Origin: Nocardioides yefusunii
GTDB taxonomy: Bacteria; Actinomycetota; Actinomycetes; Propionibacteriales; Nocardioidaceae
Direction: 5' to 3'
Length of the DNA: 64,000 nt
NCBI RefSeq assembly: GCF_004014875.1
Contig: NZ_CP034929.1
Span: 310,001 to 374,000 of the forward strand
Shown: positions 51,361-60,375 of the stretch, piece by piece
Numbering within the stretch: the first letter of the stretch is position 1
Layout of the letters: every line of letters begins with the position of its first letter
Notes under the pieces: model-generated
Told to the model about the DNA's origin: nothing
The model's database searches: none
The model's input: the letters and a program-made list of their open reading frames with translations, nothing else
Translations under genes and position numbers: made by a program

Positions 51361-51926
51361 TTGTCCTTGTCCTTCGTCCTGCTGGTCGCCGCGACCGTGA
51401 CCAGCAGCAGCGCCAGCACCGCGGCGATCAGGTAGGGCGCGCCGCTGTGGCCGTCGTCGGAGGCGACGGGGTCGGTGTCGCTGGTGGCGGGGGTCTCCGC
51501 GGGGGTGCGCGGTGGAGAAGTGGGGGTCGGCTCCGGCACCTCGGCACCCTCGACGGTGAACGTCGTCTGGCCCGAGACCGTGTGGCCGTCAGCGGAGACG
51601 ACGCGGTAGGCGACGGTCCAGCGACCGTTGGGGTCCACACCCTCCAAGGTTGCGGCGTCGAAGGTCTGGGTGACGGTCGCGCCGTCGAGGGTCGGGTCGC
51701 CGGCCTCGTGGGTGCTGCGGTCGGGCCCGGTGATGACGACGAACGCCGGCGCACGCACCTCTTCGCTGAAGCTCAGCGTCACCTCGTCGGGCAACGAGTC
51801 GACGGTGGTGCCCTCCGAGGGCACGGCGCCGGTCAGCCCGGAATGGGCCTGGGCCGCGGTCAACGGGAGGACGAGCGAGGCCAGTGCGGCGAGCACGGCC
51901 AGGGCGAGGGTGCGCAGCAGGTTCAT
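51357..51926 (-). CDS. copC: CopC-domain copper-binding protein
   Basis: Exported copper-binding protein of 189 residues. Signal peptide about 1-27; the mature protein begins HSGLTGAVPSEGTTVDSLPD, whose first His is a copper ligand, and the second site is in VVSADGHTVSGQTTFTVEG. A Pro/Thr linker and a C-terminal helix (APYLIAAVLALLLVTVAATS) anchor it outside the membrane. ATG 51926. Coupled to the CopD/CtaG fusion, it likely hands copper to that transporter. Confidence 0.9.
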   Translation of the reverse strand: MNLLRTLALAVLAALASLVLPLTAAQAHSGLTGAVPSEGTTVDSLPDEVTLSFSEEVRAPAFVVITGPDRSTHEAGDPTLDGATVTQTFDAATLEGVDPNGRWTVAYRVVSADGHTVSGQTTFTVEGAEVPEPTPTSPPRTPAETPATSDTDPVASDDGHSGAPYLIAAVLALLLVTVAATSRTKDKDK

Positions 51927-52106
51927 CGGAGCTCTCGGGTCGGAGGTCGTCCGCTCGTGGCACCGACAACGGTGGGGCCCGGGCGGCCTCCGGTCATGCT
52001 ACGGAGCCGGTGCCAACTGACTGGAGTCCTCGCGCGCGCCCGTACGCGTGTGGCGTGAACGGATTCACATGCCCGCGTCTGGTGAACGTCGGTCGAAAAA
52101 AATGAA

Positions 52107-52127
52107 GTTGAGTGGAACAGGCTCAAC
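52107..52127. promoter_or_regulatory. HAIR operator (HspR) before clpB
   Basis: GTTGAGT, seven bases, GCTCAAC: the left arm is identical to the dnaK site and the right arm has one mismatch. It lies 74 bases before the clpB start; TTGACT follows at 52138. Confidence 0.85.
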
Positions 52128-52200
52128 TTTCCTGACGTTGACTACGGTGAGACGACGTATCATCGTCGCGATGCAGTCGTGAGTTCTTCAGGAGGACCCC

Positions 52201-54792
52201 GTGAGCCAGTTCGGCGTCGACAAGTTCACCACCCGCAGCCGCGAGGCGATCGAGGCTGCCCAGCTCGCCGCGACCACGTCCGGCAACGCCCAGACCGAGC
52301 CCGTGCACCTGCTCGTGGCGCTGCTCAAGGAGGACGCCGGCGCGACCCGCAGCGTCGTGACCAAGGCGGCCGGCGACCCCGCACTCCTGCTCGCCGCCGC
52401 GCAGCAGGCCCAGCAGTCGCTGCCCACCGCCAGCGGCTCCGGCGTCCAACGTCCGGCCCCGTCCGGCGCACTGACCCGCGTCCTCGCGGTCGCGATGGAG
52501 AAGGCCGGCGAGATGAAGGACGACTACGTCGCCACCGAGCACCTGCTGCTCGCCCTGGCCGACGTCGACTCCTTCGCCCAGCGCGTCCTCAAGGACGCCG
52601 GGCTGAAGTCCAAGAACCTGCGCGACGCCGTCGGCGAGGTCCGCGGTTCGCGCCGCGTCACCAGCCAGGACGCCGAGGACACCTACGAGTCGTTGGAGAA
52701 GTTCTCCGTCGACCTCACCGCCGCCGCCGAGGCCGGCAAGCTCGACCCCGTCATCGGACGCGACCAGGAGATCCGCCGCGTCATCCAGGTGCTGAGCCGC
52801 CGCACCAAGAACAACCCGGTCCTGATCGGTGAGCCCGGCGTCGGCAAGACCGCCGTCGTCGAAGGTCTCGCCCAGCGCGTCGTCGCCGGCGACGTCCCCG
52901 ACTCCCTCAAGGGCCGCCGCGTCCTGAGCCTCGACCTGGCCGCAATGGTGGCCGGTGCGAAGTACCGCGGCGAGTTCGAGGAGCGGCTCAAGGCCGTCCT
53001 GGAGGAGATCAAGGCCGCCGAGGGCCAGGTCATCACGTTCATCGACGAGCTGCACACCGTCGTGGGTGCGGGCGGTTCCGGCGACGGCTCGATGGACGCC
53101 GGCAACATGCTCAAGCCGATGCTGGCCCGCGGCGAGCTGCACATGATCGGTGCGACCACGCTGGACGAATACCGCGAGCGGATCGAGAAGGACCCGGCCC
53201 TGGAGCGTCGTTTCCAGCAGGTCTTCGTCGGTGAGCCCAGCGTCGAGGACACCATCCAGATCCTGCGCGGCATCCAGGAGAAGTACGAGGCCCACCACGG
53301 CGTCCGGATCACCGACGCCGCCCTCGTGGCCGCCGCCTCGCTCTCGGACCGTTACATCACCGGACGACAGCTGCCGGACAAGGCGATCGACCTGGTCGAC
53401 GAGGCCGCGTCGCGGCTGCGGATGGAGATCGAGTCGAGCCCGGAGGAGATCGACCAGCTGCGTCGCAGCGTCGACCGCCTCAAGATGGAGCAGTTCGCGC
53501 TCCAGCGCGAGTCCGACGACGCCTCCGTCGAGCGCCTGGCTCACCTCAAGGAGGAACTGGCCAACCAGAGTGAGGAGCTCCGGGCGCTCGAGGCCCGCTG
53601 GGAGGCCGAGAAGGCCGTCCTCGAGGGCGAGGGCGAACTGCGCAAGCAGCTCGACGCGCTCCGGATCGAGGCCGAGCGCCTGATGCGTGAGGGCAACCTG
53701 GAGAAGGTCGCCGAGATCCAGTACGGCCGGATCCCCGCCCTGGAGAAGCAGATCGCCGCCGCCGCGGCAGCAGCCGAAGCCGCCGAGGGGGCAGAACGTC
53801 TCGTCGGTGAGGAGGTAGGGGCCGAGCAGATCGCCGAGGTCGTCGAGGCCTGGACCGGCATCCCCACCGGCCGCATGCTGCAGGGCGAGACCGCCAAGCT
53901 GCTGCAGATGGAGGAGGTCATCGGGGCCCGCCTGATCGGCCAGAAGGAGGCCGTCGGGGCCGTCTCCGACGCGGTGCGCCGCAGCCGCGCCGGGATCAGC
54001 GACCCCAACCGTCCCACCGGTTCGTTCCTGTTCCTGGGCCCCACCGGCACCGGCAAGACCGAGCTCGCCAAGAGCCTGGCCGACTTCCTCTTCGACGACG
54101 ACCGCGCCATCGTCCGCATCGACATGAGCGAGTACTCCGAGAAGCACTCGGTCTCGCGTCTGGTCGGTGCGCCCCCCGGCTACGTCGGCTACGACGAGGG
54201 CGGCCAGCTCACCGAGGCTGTGCGTCGTCGTCCCTACAGCGTCGTCCTGCTCGACGAGGTGGAGAAGGCCCACCCGGAGGTCTTCGACATCCTGCTGCAG
54301 GTGCTCGACGACGGGCGCCTCACCGACGGTCAGGGCCGCACGGTCGACTTCCGCAACACGATCCTGGTGCTCACCTCCAACCTGGGTTCGCAGTACCTCG
54401 TGGACCCGCTCCTGGACGAGGAACAGCGTCGTGAGCAGGTCATGGCCACCGTGCGGACCGCGTTCCGTCCGGAGTTCCTGAACCGTCTCGACGAGGTCGT
54501 CATGTTCTCCGCCCTCAGCAAGGACGAACTGGCCCACATCGTCGACCTGCAGCTCGCACTCCTGGAGCAGCGTCTGGCCAACCGCCGGATCAGCGTCACC
54601 GTCACCGACGCGGCCCGGGACTGGCTGGCCGACACCGGGTACGACCCGGCCTACGGTGCGCGTCCGCTGCGTCGCCTGATCCAGACCGCGATCGGGGACC
54701 GGCTGGCGAAGATGCTGATCGGTGGCGAGGTGACCGACGGTGGTGCCGTCGTCGTCGACGCAGCCGAAGACGGTCTGGTGCTCACCGCCTGA
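52201..54792 (+). CDS. clpB: ATP-dependent disaggregase ClpB
   Basis: Hsp100 chaperone of 863 residues that extracts proteins from aggregates together with DnaK. N-domain with [16 protein letters not shown]; first AAA+ module with Walker A GEPGVGKT (about 212) and [15 protein letters not shown]; the coiled-coil middle domain (about 410-530), which marks ClpB rather than ClpC; second module with GPTGTGKT (about 613), [20 protein letters not shown] and the pore loop [12 protein letters not shown] 52201 has AGGAGG upstream. Controlled by HspR through the site at 52107. Confidence 0.97.
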   Translation: MSQFGVDKFTTRSREAIEAAQLAATTSGNAQTEPVHLLVALLKEDAGATRSVVTKAAGDPALLLAAAQQAQQSLPTASGSGVQRPAPSGALTRVLAVAMEKAGEMKDDYVATEHLLLALADVDSFAQRVLKDAGLKSKNLRDAVGEVRGSRRVTSQDAEDTYESLEKFSVDLTAAAEAGKLDPVIGRDQEIRRVIQVLSRRTKNNPVLIGEPGVGKTAVVEGLAQRVVAGDVPDSLKGRRVLSLDLAAMVAGAKYRGEFEERLKAVLEEIKAAEGQVITFIDELHTVVGAGGSGDGSMDAGNMLKPMLARGELHMIGATTLDEYRERIEKDPALERRFQQVFVGEPSVEDTIQILRGIQEKYEAHHGVRITDAALVAAASLSDRYITGRQLPDKAIDLVDEAASRLRMEIESSPEEIDQLRRSVDRLKMEQFALQRESDDASVERLAHLKEELANQSEELRALEARWEAEKAVLEGEGELRKQLDALRIEAERLMREGNLEKVAEIQYGRIPALEKQIAAAAAAAEAAEGAERLVGEEVGAEQIAEVVEAWTGIPTGRMLQGETAKLLQMEEVIGARLIGQKEAVGAVSDAVRRSRAGISDPNRPTGSFLFLGPTGTGKTELAKSLADFLFDDDRAIVRIDMSEYSEKHSVSRLVGAPPGYVGYDEGGQLTEAVRRRPYSVVLLDEVEKAHPEVFDILLQVLDDGRLTDGQGRTVDFRNTILVLTSNLGSQYLVDPLLDEEQRREQVMATVRTAFRPEFLNRLDEVVMFSALSKDELAHIVDLQLALLEQRLANRRISVTVTDAARDWLADTGYDPAYGARPLRRLIQTAIGDRLAKMLIGGEVTDGGAVVVDAAEDGLVLTA

Positions 54793-54846
54793 CCAACAGG
54801 CACTGATGAGCAGGGCCTGACCAGCGCTCCCACGCCCCAGCGTCAC

Positions 54847-54884
54847 CACGGCCGCCTCTCCGTCATTGCGGGGAGGCGGCCGTG
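54847..54884 (+). terminator. terminator after clpB
   Basis: CACGGCCGCCTC pairs with GAGGCGGCCGTG around a 14-base loop, followed by TTGT. Confidence 0.75.
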
Positions 54885-54910
54885 TTGTCGGCACGTGATG
54901 GAATGACCCC

Positions 54911-56059
54911 GTGAGTGAGCCCAAGGAACTGCCTCGTCCTCCGCAGACCACCCTGTTGGGGTGGGTGATCCTGCTGGGATCGGTCTTCGTGGCGCTCACC
55001 GCCTTCGAGAGCCTCTCGGGGCTGCGGTCCATGGAGATGCGTGAAGCCCTCGTCGATGCGGTCAAGTCGACCGGCGCGGACCTCACCTACGAGACGCTCG
55101 TCAGCGGAATGCGTGCCGTCGTCACGGTCGGTGCAGTCTGTTCGGCCGCTGCTGCCGTCCTCGGTTTCTTCGTCCTGCGCCGTGACCGTGGCGCCCGCGT
55201 CGGCCTGACGGTGCTGGCCGTGCCGTTGCTGCTGAGCGGCCTGCTGACCGGCGGTTTCGTGGCGCTGATGGTGATCGCCGCGATCGTCCTGTTGTGGCTG
55301 CAGCCCTCGAAGAACTGGTTCGCCGGTCTGCCGCCGATCGAGCCTCCCGCACCGTTGAGCAAGCAGCCGAACGTCTTCGGGTCGCCGTCCCGCGCCCAGG
55401 ACGCCGACGCGGCGCCGCCGTTGCCGCAGGTGCGCGGTGAGATCACCGGGGACGCCCGGCCGGTCCGCGGGTTCGGGTCCGACCCGGCCGCGCCCGGCAC
55501 TGCTGCTGCCCCCGGTGCCCCTGTCCCCGGCGCGCCCGTGATTCCGGCCGATTCCTGGACCACGCCTCGCTCCCAGCGTCCGGGACGTCGCGCCGACCGC
55601 ACCGGCACCGTCGCCGCCGCGCGTGGAGCCCGCCCCGGCATGCTCGTGGCCGGTGCCGTGGTCGCGATCGTCATGTCGGGTCTGGGCCTGCTCTCCAGCC
55701 TCGTCAGCCTGACGGTCTCCCTCACGGCCAGCGACACGTTCATGCAGGACCTCCTCGACAACGCCCCTGGTGCCTCCGGCGACGCCGCGATGACCGCCGA
55801 CGAGTTCGCCCAGATGCTGACGGTCGCCTCCGGCGTCATCGCAGTGATGTGTGTCCTCACGATCGCTGCGGCCGTGCTCACCCTGGTCGGGAATCGTTCC
55901 GGCCGCGGCGCGCTGATGGTGATGACGTCGTTCGTGCTGGTCTTCTCCGCCATGGGGATCGCGGCCAGCCCGCTGATGATCTTCTGCGCCGCCGCCGCGG
56001 CCTACGTGTTGTGGGCGTTGACCCGTCCGGCCGTCAACGCCTGGTTCACCCGCCGCTGA
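54911..56059 (+). CDS. membrane protein with Pro/Ala linker, unknown function
   Basis: Protein of 382 residues: three helices in the first 130 residues (LLGWVILLGSVFVALTAFES, AVVTVGAVCSAAAAVLGFFV, VGLTVLAVPLLLSGLLTGGF), a cytoplasmic Pro/Ala/Gly-rich linker of about 100 residues, and three more helices (from MLVAGAVVAIVMSGLGLLSS). The halves look like two copies of one design. No motif is recognised. GTG 54911 opens the frame seven bases after a weak GGAATG stretch. Confidence 0.7.
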   Translation: MSEPKELPRPPQTTLLGWVILLGSVFVALTAFESLSGLRSMEMREALVDAVKSTGADLTYETLVSGMRAVVTVGAVCSAAAAVLGFFVLRRDRGARVGLTVLAVPLLLSGLLTGGFVALMVIAAIVLLWLQPSKNWFAGLPPIEPPAPLSKQPNVFGSPSRAQDADAAPPLPQVRGEITGDARPVRGFGSDPAAPGTAAAPGAPVPGAPVIPADSWTTPRSQRPGRRADRTGTVAAARGARPGMLVAGAVVAIVMSGLGLLSSLVSLTVSLTASDTFMQDLLDNAPGASGDAAMTADEFAQMLTVASGVIAVMCVLTIAAAVLTLVGNRSGRGALMVMTSFVLVFSAMGIAASPLMIFCAAAAAYVLWALTRPAVNAWFTRR

Positions 56060-56079
56060 CCCTCACCCGGCACTGACGC

Positions 56080-56811
56080 TCACTGGTCCCCGACCTCCAG
56101 ACGCCGCTGCCGGGCCATCACGCGGGGGAGCACCGTCAGCATCCCCAGCGACCAGCCCACGTGCAGGACGGTCGGCGCCACCAACGAGCCACTGCGTTCG
56201 CGGGCGATCCCGGTCAGGGTGCCCAGCAACCCTGCGGCGAAGACCAACATCGGGTTCCCGGTGGCGCAGGTCGTGACGGTGTAGACGGCCGTCGTCGTGG
56301 GCACGGTGGGCAGTTCCAGTGCAGAGGCGAGGTCGTGGACCGCGCCCCGGAAGAAGAACTCCTCCGTGGCGCCGGTGACCAGGGCCAGCGCGGTGGCCTG
56401 CGCGAACGAACCACGGGTGGCGTGCGCGATCACCGACTCGATCTCCCGACGCAGGATCGGCACCTTCGCCACCACCACCGCGCCGACGGAGAAGACCGCC
56501 ACCGCTCCGGCAGCGGTCGCTGCCGGCAGCAGCACCCGCTCGCGTCGTTCGGAGGGGTCGACGCGCCACAGTCGCGGCTCGAACTGACCGCTCACCGCGG
56601 CCCCGGTCGTCCAGGCCGAGGCCAACGCCATCGTGCGGCGTCGGAACGACGAGCCGCCGCGCGGAGCCAGCAGGGCGGCCCGCAGCAGCGGCACCCCCAC
56701 GGCCATGGTCGCCGCGACGCTCGCGACCAACGGGCGGTCGGAGGACTGTTCGTCAGGACGGCCCGGATCGATGGATCTCGACGTCGTCGAGGGTTCTCTT
56801 GTGTTCCCCAT
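56080..56811 (-). CDS. CPBP family intramembrane metalloprotease
   Basis: Membrane protease-like protein of 243 residues (Abi/CAAX-protease family). Motif 1 is ATEEFFFRGAVHDL (paired glutamates and Arg) and motif 2 is LVAPTVLHVGWSLG with the metal-binding His; about five helices. ATG 56811 is chosen since it follows the divergent promoter region. The target protein is unknown. It shares a 64-base divergent gap containing a 9-8-9 inverted repeat with the NmrA-like gene. Confidence 0.85.
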   Translation of the reverse strand: MGNTREPSTTSRSIDPGRPDEQSSDRPLVASVAATMAVGVPLLRAALLAPRGGSSFRRRTMALASAWTTGAAVSGQFEPRLWRVDPSERRERVLLPAATAAGAVAVFSVGAVVVAKVPILRREIESVIAHATRGSFAQATALALVTGATEEFFFRGAVHDLASALELPTVPTTTAVYTVTTCATGNPMLVFAAGLLGTLTGIARERSGSLVAPTVLHVGWSLGMLTVLPRVMARQRRLEVGDQ

Positions 56812-56830
56812 GGACCTACAGTGCCAGAGA

Positions 56831-56856
56831 GGGAACGTCCCGTCCGCGACGTTCCC
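56831..56856. promoter_or_regulatory. inverted repeat in divergent promoter
   Basis: GGGAACGTC, eight bases, GACGTTCCC: perfect 9-bp arms centred in the gap between the CPBP and NmrA-like genes, so one factor could control both. Confidence 0.6.
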
Positions 56857-56875
56857 CACTGCGATCGGAGATCTC

Positions 56876-57877
56876 ATGAAGGTGCTGGTCACAGGTGCGA
56901 GCGGCTACGTCGGGAGCCGTCTCGTCCCGGCGCTCCTCGCCGCGGGGCACGAGGTGCGCGCGTCGTTCTCGTCGCCGGAGAGAGCACAGGGGTACGCCTG
57001 GGTGGACGACGTCGAGGTGGTCGGGATGGACGTCCTCGATCGCGACGCGGTGGCCGCCGCGGTGGGCGGGACGCCCGGCACCAGCGCGGTCGACGCCGTC
57101 GTCTACCTGGTGCACGGCATGGGCGGGAACGACTTCAAGGAGACCGACCGCAAGGCGGCGTTGCACACCGCGGACGCCTGCGCGGCCGCCCGGGTGAAGC
57201 GGATCGTCTACCTCTCGGGGCTGGTGCCGCCGGTCCCGCGCGAGGAGCTCAGTGACCACATCGACTCCCGGCTCGAGGTCGAGGAGCTGCTCACCGCCTC
57301 GGGCGTCTCCACGATCTCGTTGCGCGCCGCGATGGTGCTCGGTCAGGCATCGACGTCGTTCGAGCTGATGAGGCAGGTCGCCGAGCGGATGCCGGTGCAC
57401 GTGGTGCCCACCTGGATGGACTCGAAGGTCCAGCCGATCGCGGTCACCGACGCGATCGCAGCGATCATCGGGGCGCTCGAACTCGACGAGGACACCCCGT
57501 CGCGTTCCTACGACGTCGGCGGCCCCGACGCCCTGCCCTACGCAGAGTTGTTGAAGAGGTTCGCCGAACTGAACGGCACCGCGAAGCCGCAGATCAAGAA
57601 TGTCCCCGGCCTGCCCGGAGTCGTGGTCCGCAAGGTCGCGGCAGCGCTCGTCGACGTGCCGTCCTCCACCGTCGAGGCGATCATGGAGTCGCTGACCCAC
57701 GACATGGTCTGCGCCGACGACGACTACGTCGCTGAACTCCTCCCCGACGGGCACGACGTGATGGGCGCGGAGGAGGCGATGAGGCACGCCCTCGACGTGG
57801 GCGAGGTGGAACCGGACGAACACGGGCACGCCGATCCGATGGGTCGGTGGCCCTCCGACCCCGACTGGGCAGGCTGA
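56876..57877 (+). CDS. NmrA/SDR-like NAD(P)-binding protein
   Basis: Rossmann-fold protein of 333 residues, atypical short-chain reductase type. Dinucleotide loop MKVLVTGASGYVGSRLVPAL; then VVYLVHGMGGNDFKETDRKA, VKRIVYLSGLVPPVPREELS (in place of the usual catalytic Tyr-x3-Lys), and a C-terminal segment SRSYDVGGPDALPYAELLKR. It resembles the oxidoreductase/epimerase group with complex I NDUFA9-like members. No classical active-site YxxxK is obvious, so it may bind rather than reduce. ATG 56876 with GGAG before it. Confidence 0.82.
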   Translation: MKVLVTGASGYVGSRLVPALLAAGHEVRASFSSPERAQGYAWVDDVEVVGMDVLDRDAVAAAVGGTPGTSAVDAVVYLVHGMGGNDFKETDRKAALHTADACAAARVKRIVYLSGLVPPVPREELSDHIDSRLEVEELLTASGVSTISLRAAMVLGQASTSFELMRQVAERMPVHVVPTWMDSKVQPIAVTDAIAAIIGALELDEDTPSRSYDVGGPDALPYAELLKRFAELNGTAKPQIKNVPGLPGVVVRKVAAALVDVPSSTVEAIMESLTHDMVCADDDYVAELLPDGHDVMGAEEAMRHALDVGEVEPDEHGHADPMGRWPSDPDWAG

Positions 57878-57933
57878 GTGGGCGGGCCGATCCCGGGGCA
57901 GGGGTTGGGTCACGGGCCGATAACCTTGGAGGC

Positions 57934-58473
57934 ATGGCCAACGACCCCACCCTTGCTGCTGACATCGACGCGACCTGCCGCCTGAGCGGCGAGTTCACCC
58001 TCCGCTCCGGCACCGTGTCGAACGAGTACTTCGACAAGTACCTGTTCGAGGCCGACCCCAAGCTCCTCGACCGCGTCGCGATCGCGATGGTCGAGCTGAT
58101 CCCCGAGGGCACCGAGCTGCTCGGCGGCCTCGAGCTCGGCGGCGTCCCGATCGCCACCATGGTCTCGGCCAAGACCGGCATCCCCACCCTCTTCGTCCGC
58201 AAGAAGGCCAAGGAGTACGGCACCTGCAAGCTCGCCGAGGGCCAGCCGGTCGAGGGCAAGAAGATCACCCTGATCGAGGACGTCGTCACCACCGGCGGCG
58301 CGGTCCGTGACGCCACGAACGCCCTGCGCGAGCTCGGCGCTGTCGTCGAGACCGTCGTCTGCGCGATCGACCGTTCCCCGGCCGACGTCAACCCGCTCGA
58401 CGACGTCTCCCTCGAGGTCCGCCCGGTGCTGACCAAGGCCGAGCTGGACGCCGCGCGCGACGCCGCGCTCTGA
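57934..58473 (+). CDS. pyrE: orotate phosphoribosyltransferase family protein
   Basis: Phosphoribosyltransferase of 179 residues. The PRPP-binding loop is ITLIEDVVTTGGAVRDATNA and the flexible-loop side is LFVRKKAKEYGTCKLAEGQP; the N-terminal half includes TLRSGTVSNEYFDKYLFEAD and LLGGLELGGVPIATMVS. This is the pattern of orotate phosphoribosyltransferase (UMP synthesis). It stands alone, away from other pyrimidine genes, so a paralogue elsewhere cannot be excluded. ATG 57934 is 12 bases after CTTGGAGG. Confidence 0.87.
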   Translation: MANDPTLAADIDATCRLSGEFTLRSGTVSNEYFDKYLFEADPKLLDRVAIAMVELIPEGTELLGGLELGGVPIATMVSAKTGIPTLFVRKKAKEYGTCKLAEGQPVEGKKITLIEDVVTTGGAVRDATNALRELGAVVETVVCAIDRSPADVNPLDDVSLEVRPVLTKAELDAARDAAL

Positions 58474-58502
58474 TCCCTTCGCGGTGAGCGTCTGCTGACG
58501 CC

Positions 58503-58540
58503 ACGAGGCCCCTCCCGGAACGCTTCGGGAGGGGCCTCGT
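58503..58540. terminator. bidirectional terminator pyrE / EamA gene
   Basis: Perfect 15-bp arms ACGAGGCCCCTCCCG and complement, 8-base loop, between convergent genes. Confidence 0.85.
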
Positions 58541-58553
58541 CGTACGTGTGGGG

Positions 58554-59456
58554 TTACGCAGTCGAGTCCGGGGCCGTGACTGCGGCGGGCCGGGGACGGT
58601 TGCCGAACTGCCCGAAGACGACGCCACCGATCACCAGCACAAAGCCGACCGCCTGCGGCAGACCGAACGCCTCGTGCGCCACGACCACGCCGATCACGGT
58701 CGCGGAGAGCGGGTTGAGCAGGCTGATCAGTGCGACACTGCCGGCCGGCATCTGCTGCATCGCCGTGAACCAGCACCAGTACGCGACACCGGTGCCCATG
58801 ACACCGATCCACAGGTAGCCCAGCGCAGCGGGCAGGTCGATCGCCGGGGGAGCACCCTCGATCGCGAAGGCGAGCGGCAGCAGCATGACGCCACCGACGA
58901 CGAGCTGCCAGGAGACCAGCGTCAGGTTGTCGACCGGCGGGTCCCAGCGCTTCACCAGGACCGCGCCGATCGAGGTGCAGGCGATCGAGGCGAACGCCCC
59001 GAACAGGCCGAGCGCGGTGATGCCGGTGGTGGTGCCGAGCACCATCAACGCGACGCCGACCAGGCCGACGACACCGCCGACGAGACGGTTCACGGTGGGG
59101 CGTTCACGCACCAGCACGAACGCCGAAGCCATCACCGCGAGTGGCAGCAGCGCCTGGATGGTGCCGGCGAGACCGCCCGGCAGACCGTAGGCGGAGAGGT
59201 AGATCAGTGGGAAGAACGCACCGATGTTGAGGACGCCGAGGACGACTGCCTTGCCCCACCAGCCGGCCGGCGGCAGGGTGCGGCGCCACAGCAGCAGCAC
59301 GATGCCCATCGGCAGAGCGCGCATGAGGGCGCTGAACATCGGCCGGGAGTCGGGCAGCCACTTCTCGGTGACGATGTACGTCGTCGACCAGACCAAGGGG
59401 GCGACGGCGGCCAGGAGGAGCAGTCGCAGGGACGGGCGGGAGGAAACTTCGGGCAC
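58554..59456 (-). CDS. EamA/DMT family transporter
   Basis: Membrane transporter of 300 residues with ten helices in two EamA repeats (about 10-140 and 155-285). Typical phrases: APLVWSTTYIVTEKWLPDSR, LNIGAFFPLIYLSAYGLPGG, GVMGTGVAYWCWFTAMQQMP and ALISLLNPLSATVIGVVVAH. Related proteins export amino acids or metabolites. GTG 59456 is used; a nearby ATG at 59463 is in another frame. It follows the DedA gene on the same strand but behind that gene's terminator. Confidence 0.87.
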   Translation of the reverse strand: MPEVSSRPSLRLLLLAAVAPLVWSTTYIVTEKWLPDSRPMFSALMRALPMGIVLLLWRRTLPPAGWWGKAVVLGVLNIGAFFPLIYLSAYGLPGGLAGTIQALLPLAVMASAFVLVRERPTVNRLVGGVVGLVGVALMVLGTTTGITALGLFGAFASIACTSIGAVLVKRWDPPVDNLTLVSWQLVVGGVMLLPLAFAIEGAPPAIDLPAALGYLWIGVMGTGVAYWCWFTAMQQMPAGSVALISLLNPLSATVIGVVVAHEAFGLPQAVGFVLVIGGVVFGQFGNRPRPAAVTAPDSTA

Positions 59457-59473
59457 GTTTCATGCAATCACGC

Positions 59474-59506
59474 CGAAGGCCCCCGCCAGATGGGCAGGGG
59501 CCTTCG
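59474..59506 (-). terminator. terminator after DedA gene
   Basis: CGAAGGCCCC pairs with GGGGCCTTCG, with an inner GCC/GGC stem; 19 bases beyond the dedA-like stop. Confidence 0.75.
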
Positions 59507-59524
59507 AGTGGAACAGAGGGGGGC

Positions 59525-60334
59525 TCAGACGTCCTTGCGGTGCTGGGCTTCGCCGGACGGCAGCGGCGGGACGTCCTGACCGAGGATGTCGCGGTCGGGG
59601 CGACCGTCGTGGTCCTTGTCCTCGGCCTCGGCGGAGTTGGTGCGCTTGTGGCGGATGAACTCCCAGGTGATCGGGATGATCGAGAAGGCCAGGATCGCCA
59701 GGATCGCGAGGTCGATGTTGTCGCCCAGGGCCGGGAACGTCGAGCCGAGGAAGTAGCCCAGGACGGTGATCGAGATGACCCAGGCGAGGGCGCCGATCAG
59801 CGACCACGTGAAGAAGCGGCGACGGTCCATCTGGGTGACACCCGCGACGACGGTCACGTAGGTGCGCACGAACGGAACGAAGCGACCGATGACGAGCGCC
59901 TTGTTGCCGTGCTCGTCGAAGAACGCCGCCGTCTGGTCGAAGTACTTCTTCTTCAGGATCTTGCCGTCACGTTCGTACAGCTTGGGGCCGATCGCCCGGC
60001 CGATCTCGTACCCGGCGATATTTCCGAGCACTGCTGCGACGGTGAAGAAGGCGAGCCCGAAGAGGAGTTCGACGATCGGTCCGCCGGGGAAGATGTCGAT
60101 CTGCTCACCGGCGAAGAAGATGCCGAGCGCGAAGAGCAGGGAGTCGCCGGGCAGGAACGGGAAGAAGAGACCGCACTCGACGAAGATGATCGCCAGGCTG
60201 ATCCAGAAGAGTTCGGCGCCGAAACGTTCCAGCAGCCACTGGGGATCCATCCATTCGATCTTCCCGATGCCGGGGATCGACAGCATGGGCTCGAGGAAGA
60301 GGGACGGATCCAGGAGTGCGCTCACGTCCGTCAC
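59525..60334 (-). CDS. DedA family (VTT-domain) membrane protein
   Basis: Membrane protein of 269 residues. Family marks: FVECGLFFPFLPGDSLLFAL with the conserved acid and Pro, GNIAGYEIGRAIGP, and the motif RFVPFVRTYVTVVAGVTQMD containing the essential arginines. DedA proteins act as lipid scramblases or support carrier-lipid recycling and membrane potential. The C-terminal 50 residues are a charged soluble tail (SAEAEDKDHDGRPDRDILGQ), longer than usual. GTG 60334. Confidence 0.9.
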   Translation of the reverse strand: MTDVSALLDPSLFLEPMLSIPGIGKIEWMDPQWLLERFGAELFWISLAIIFVECGLFFPFLPGDSLLFALGIFFAGEQIDIFPGGPIVELLFGLAFFTVAAVLGNIAGYEIGRAIGPKLYERDGKILKKKYFDQTAAFFDEHGNKALVIGRFVPFVRTYVTVVAGVTQMDRRRFFTWSLIGALAWVISITVLGYFLGSTFPALGDNIDLAILAILAFSIIPITWEFIRHKRTNSAEAEDKDHDGRPDRDILGQDVPPLPSGEAQHRKDV

Positions 60335-60375
60335 CCTATCGGGAGCCTGTGAGAACCCCGACCTAGGCTGGACGC

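Noticed and set aside
52123..55086. 987-codon minus-strand open frame opposite clpB
   Set aside because: Antisense artefact of ClpB; Leu/Gly/Asp/Val-rich without any family signature.
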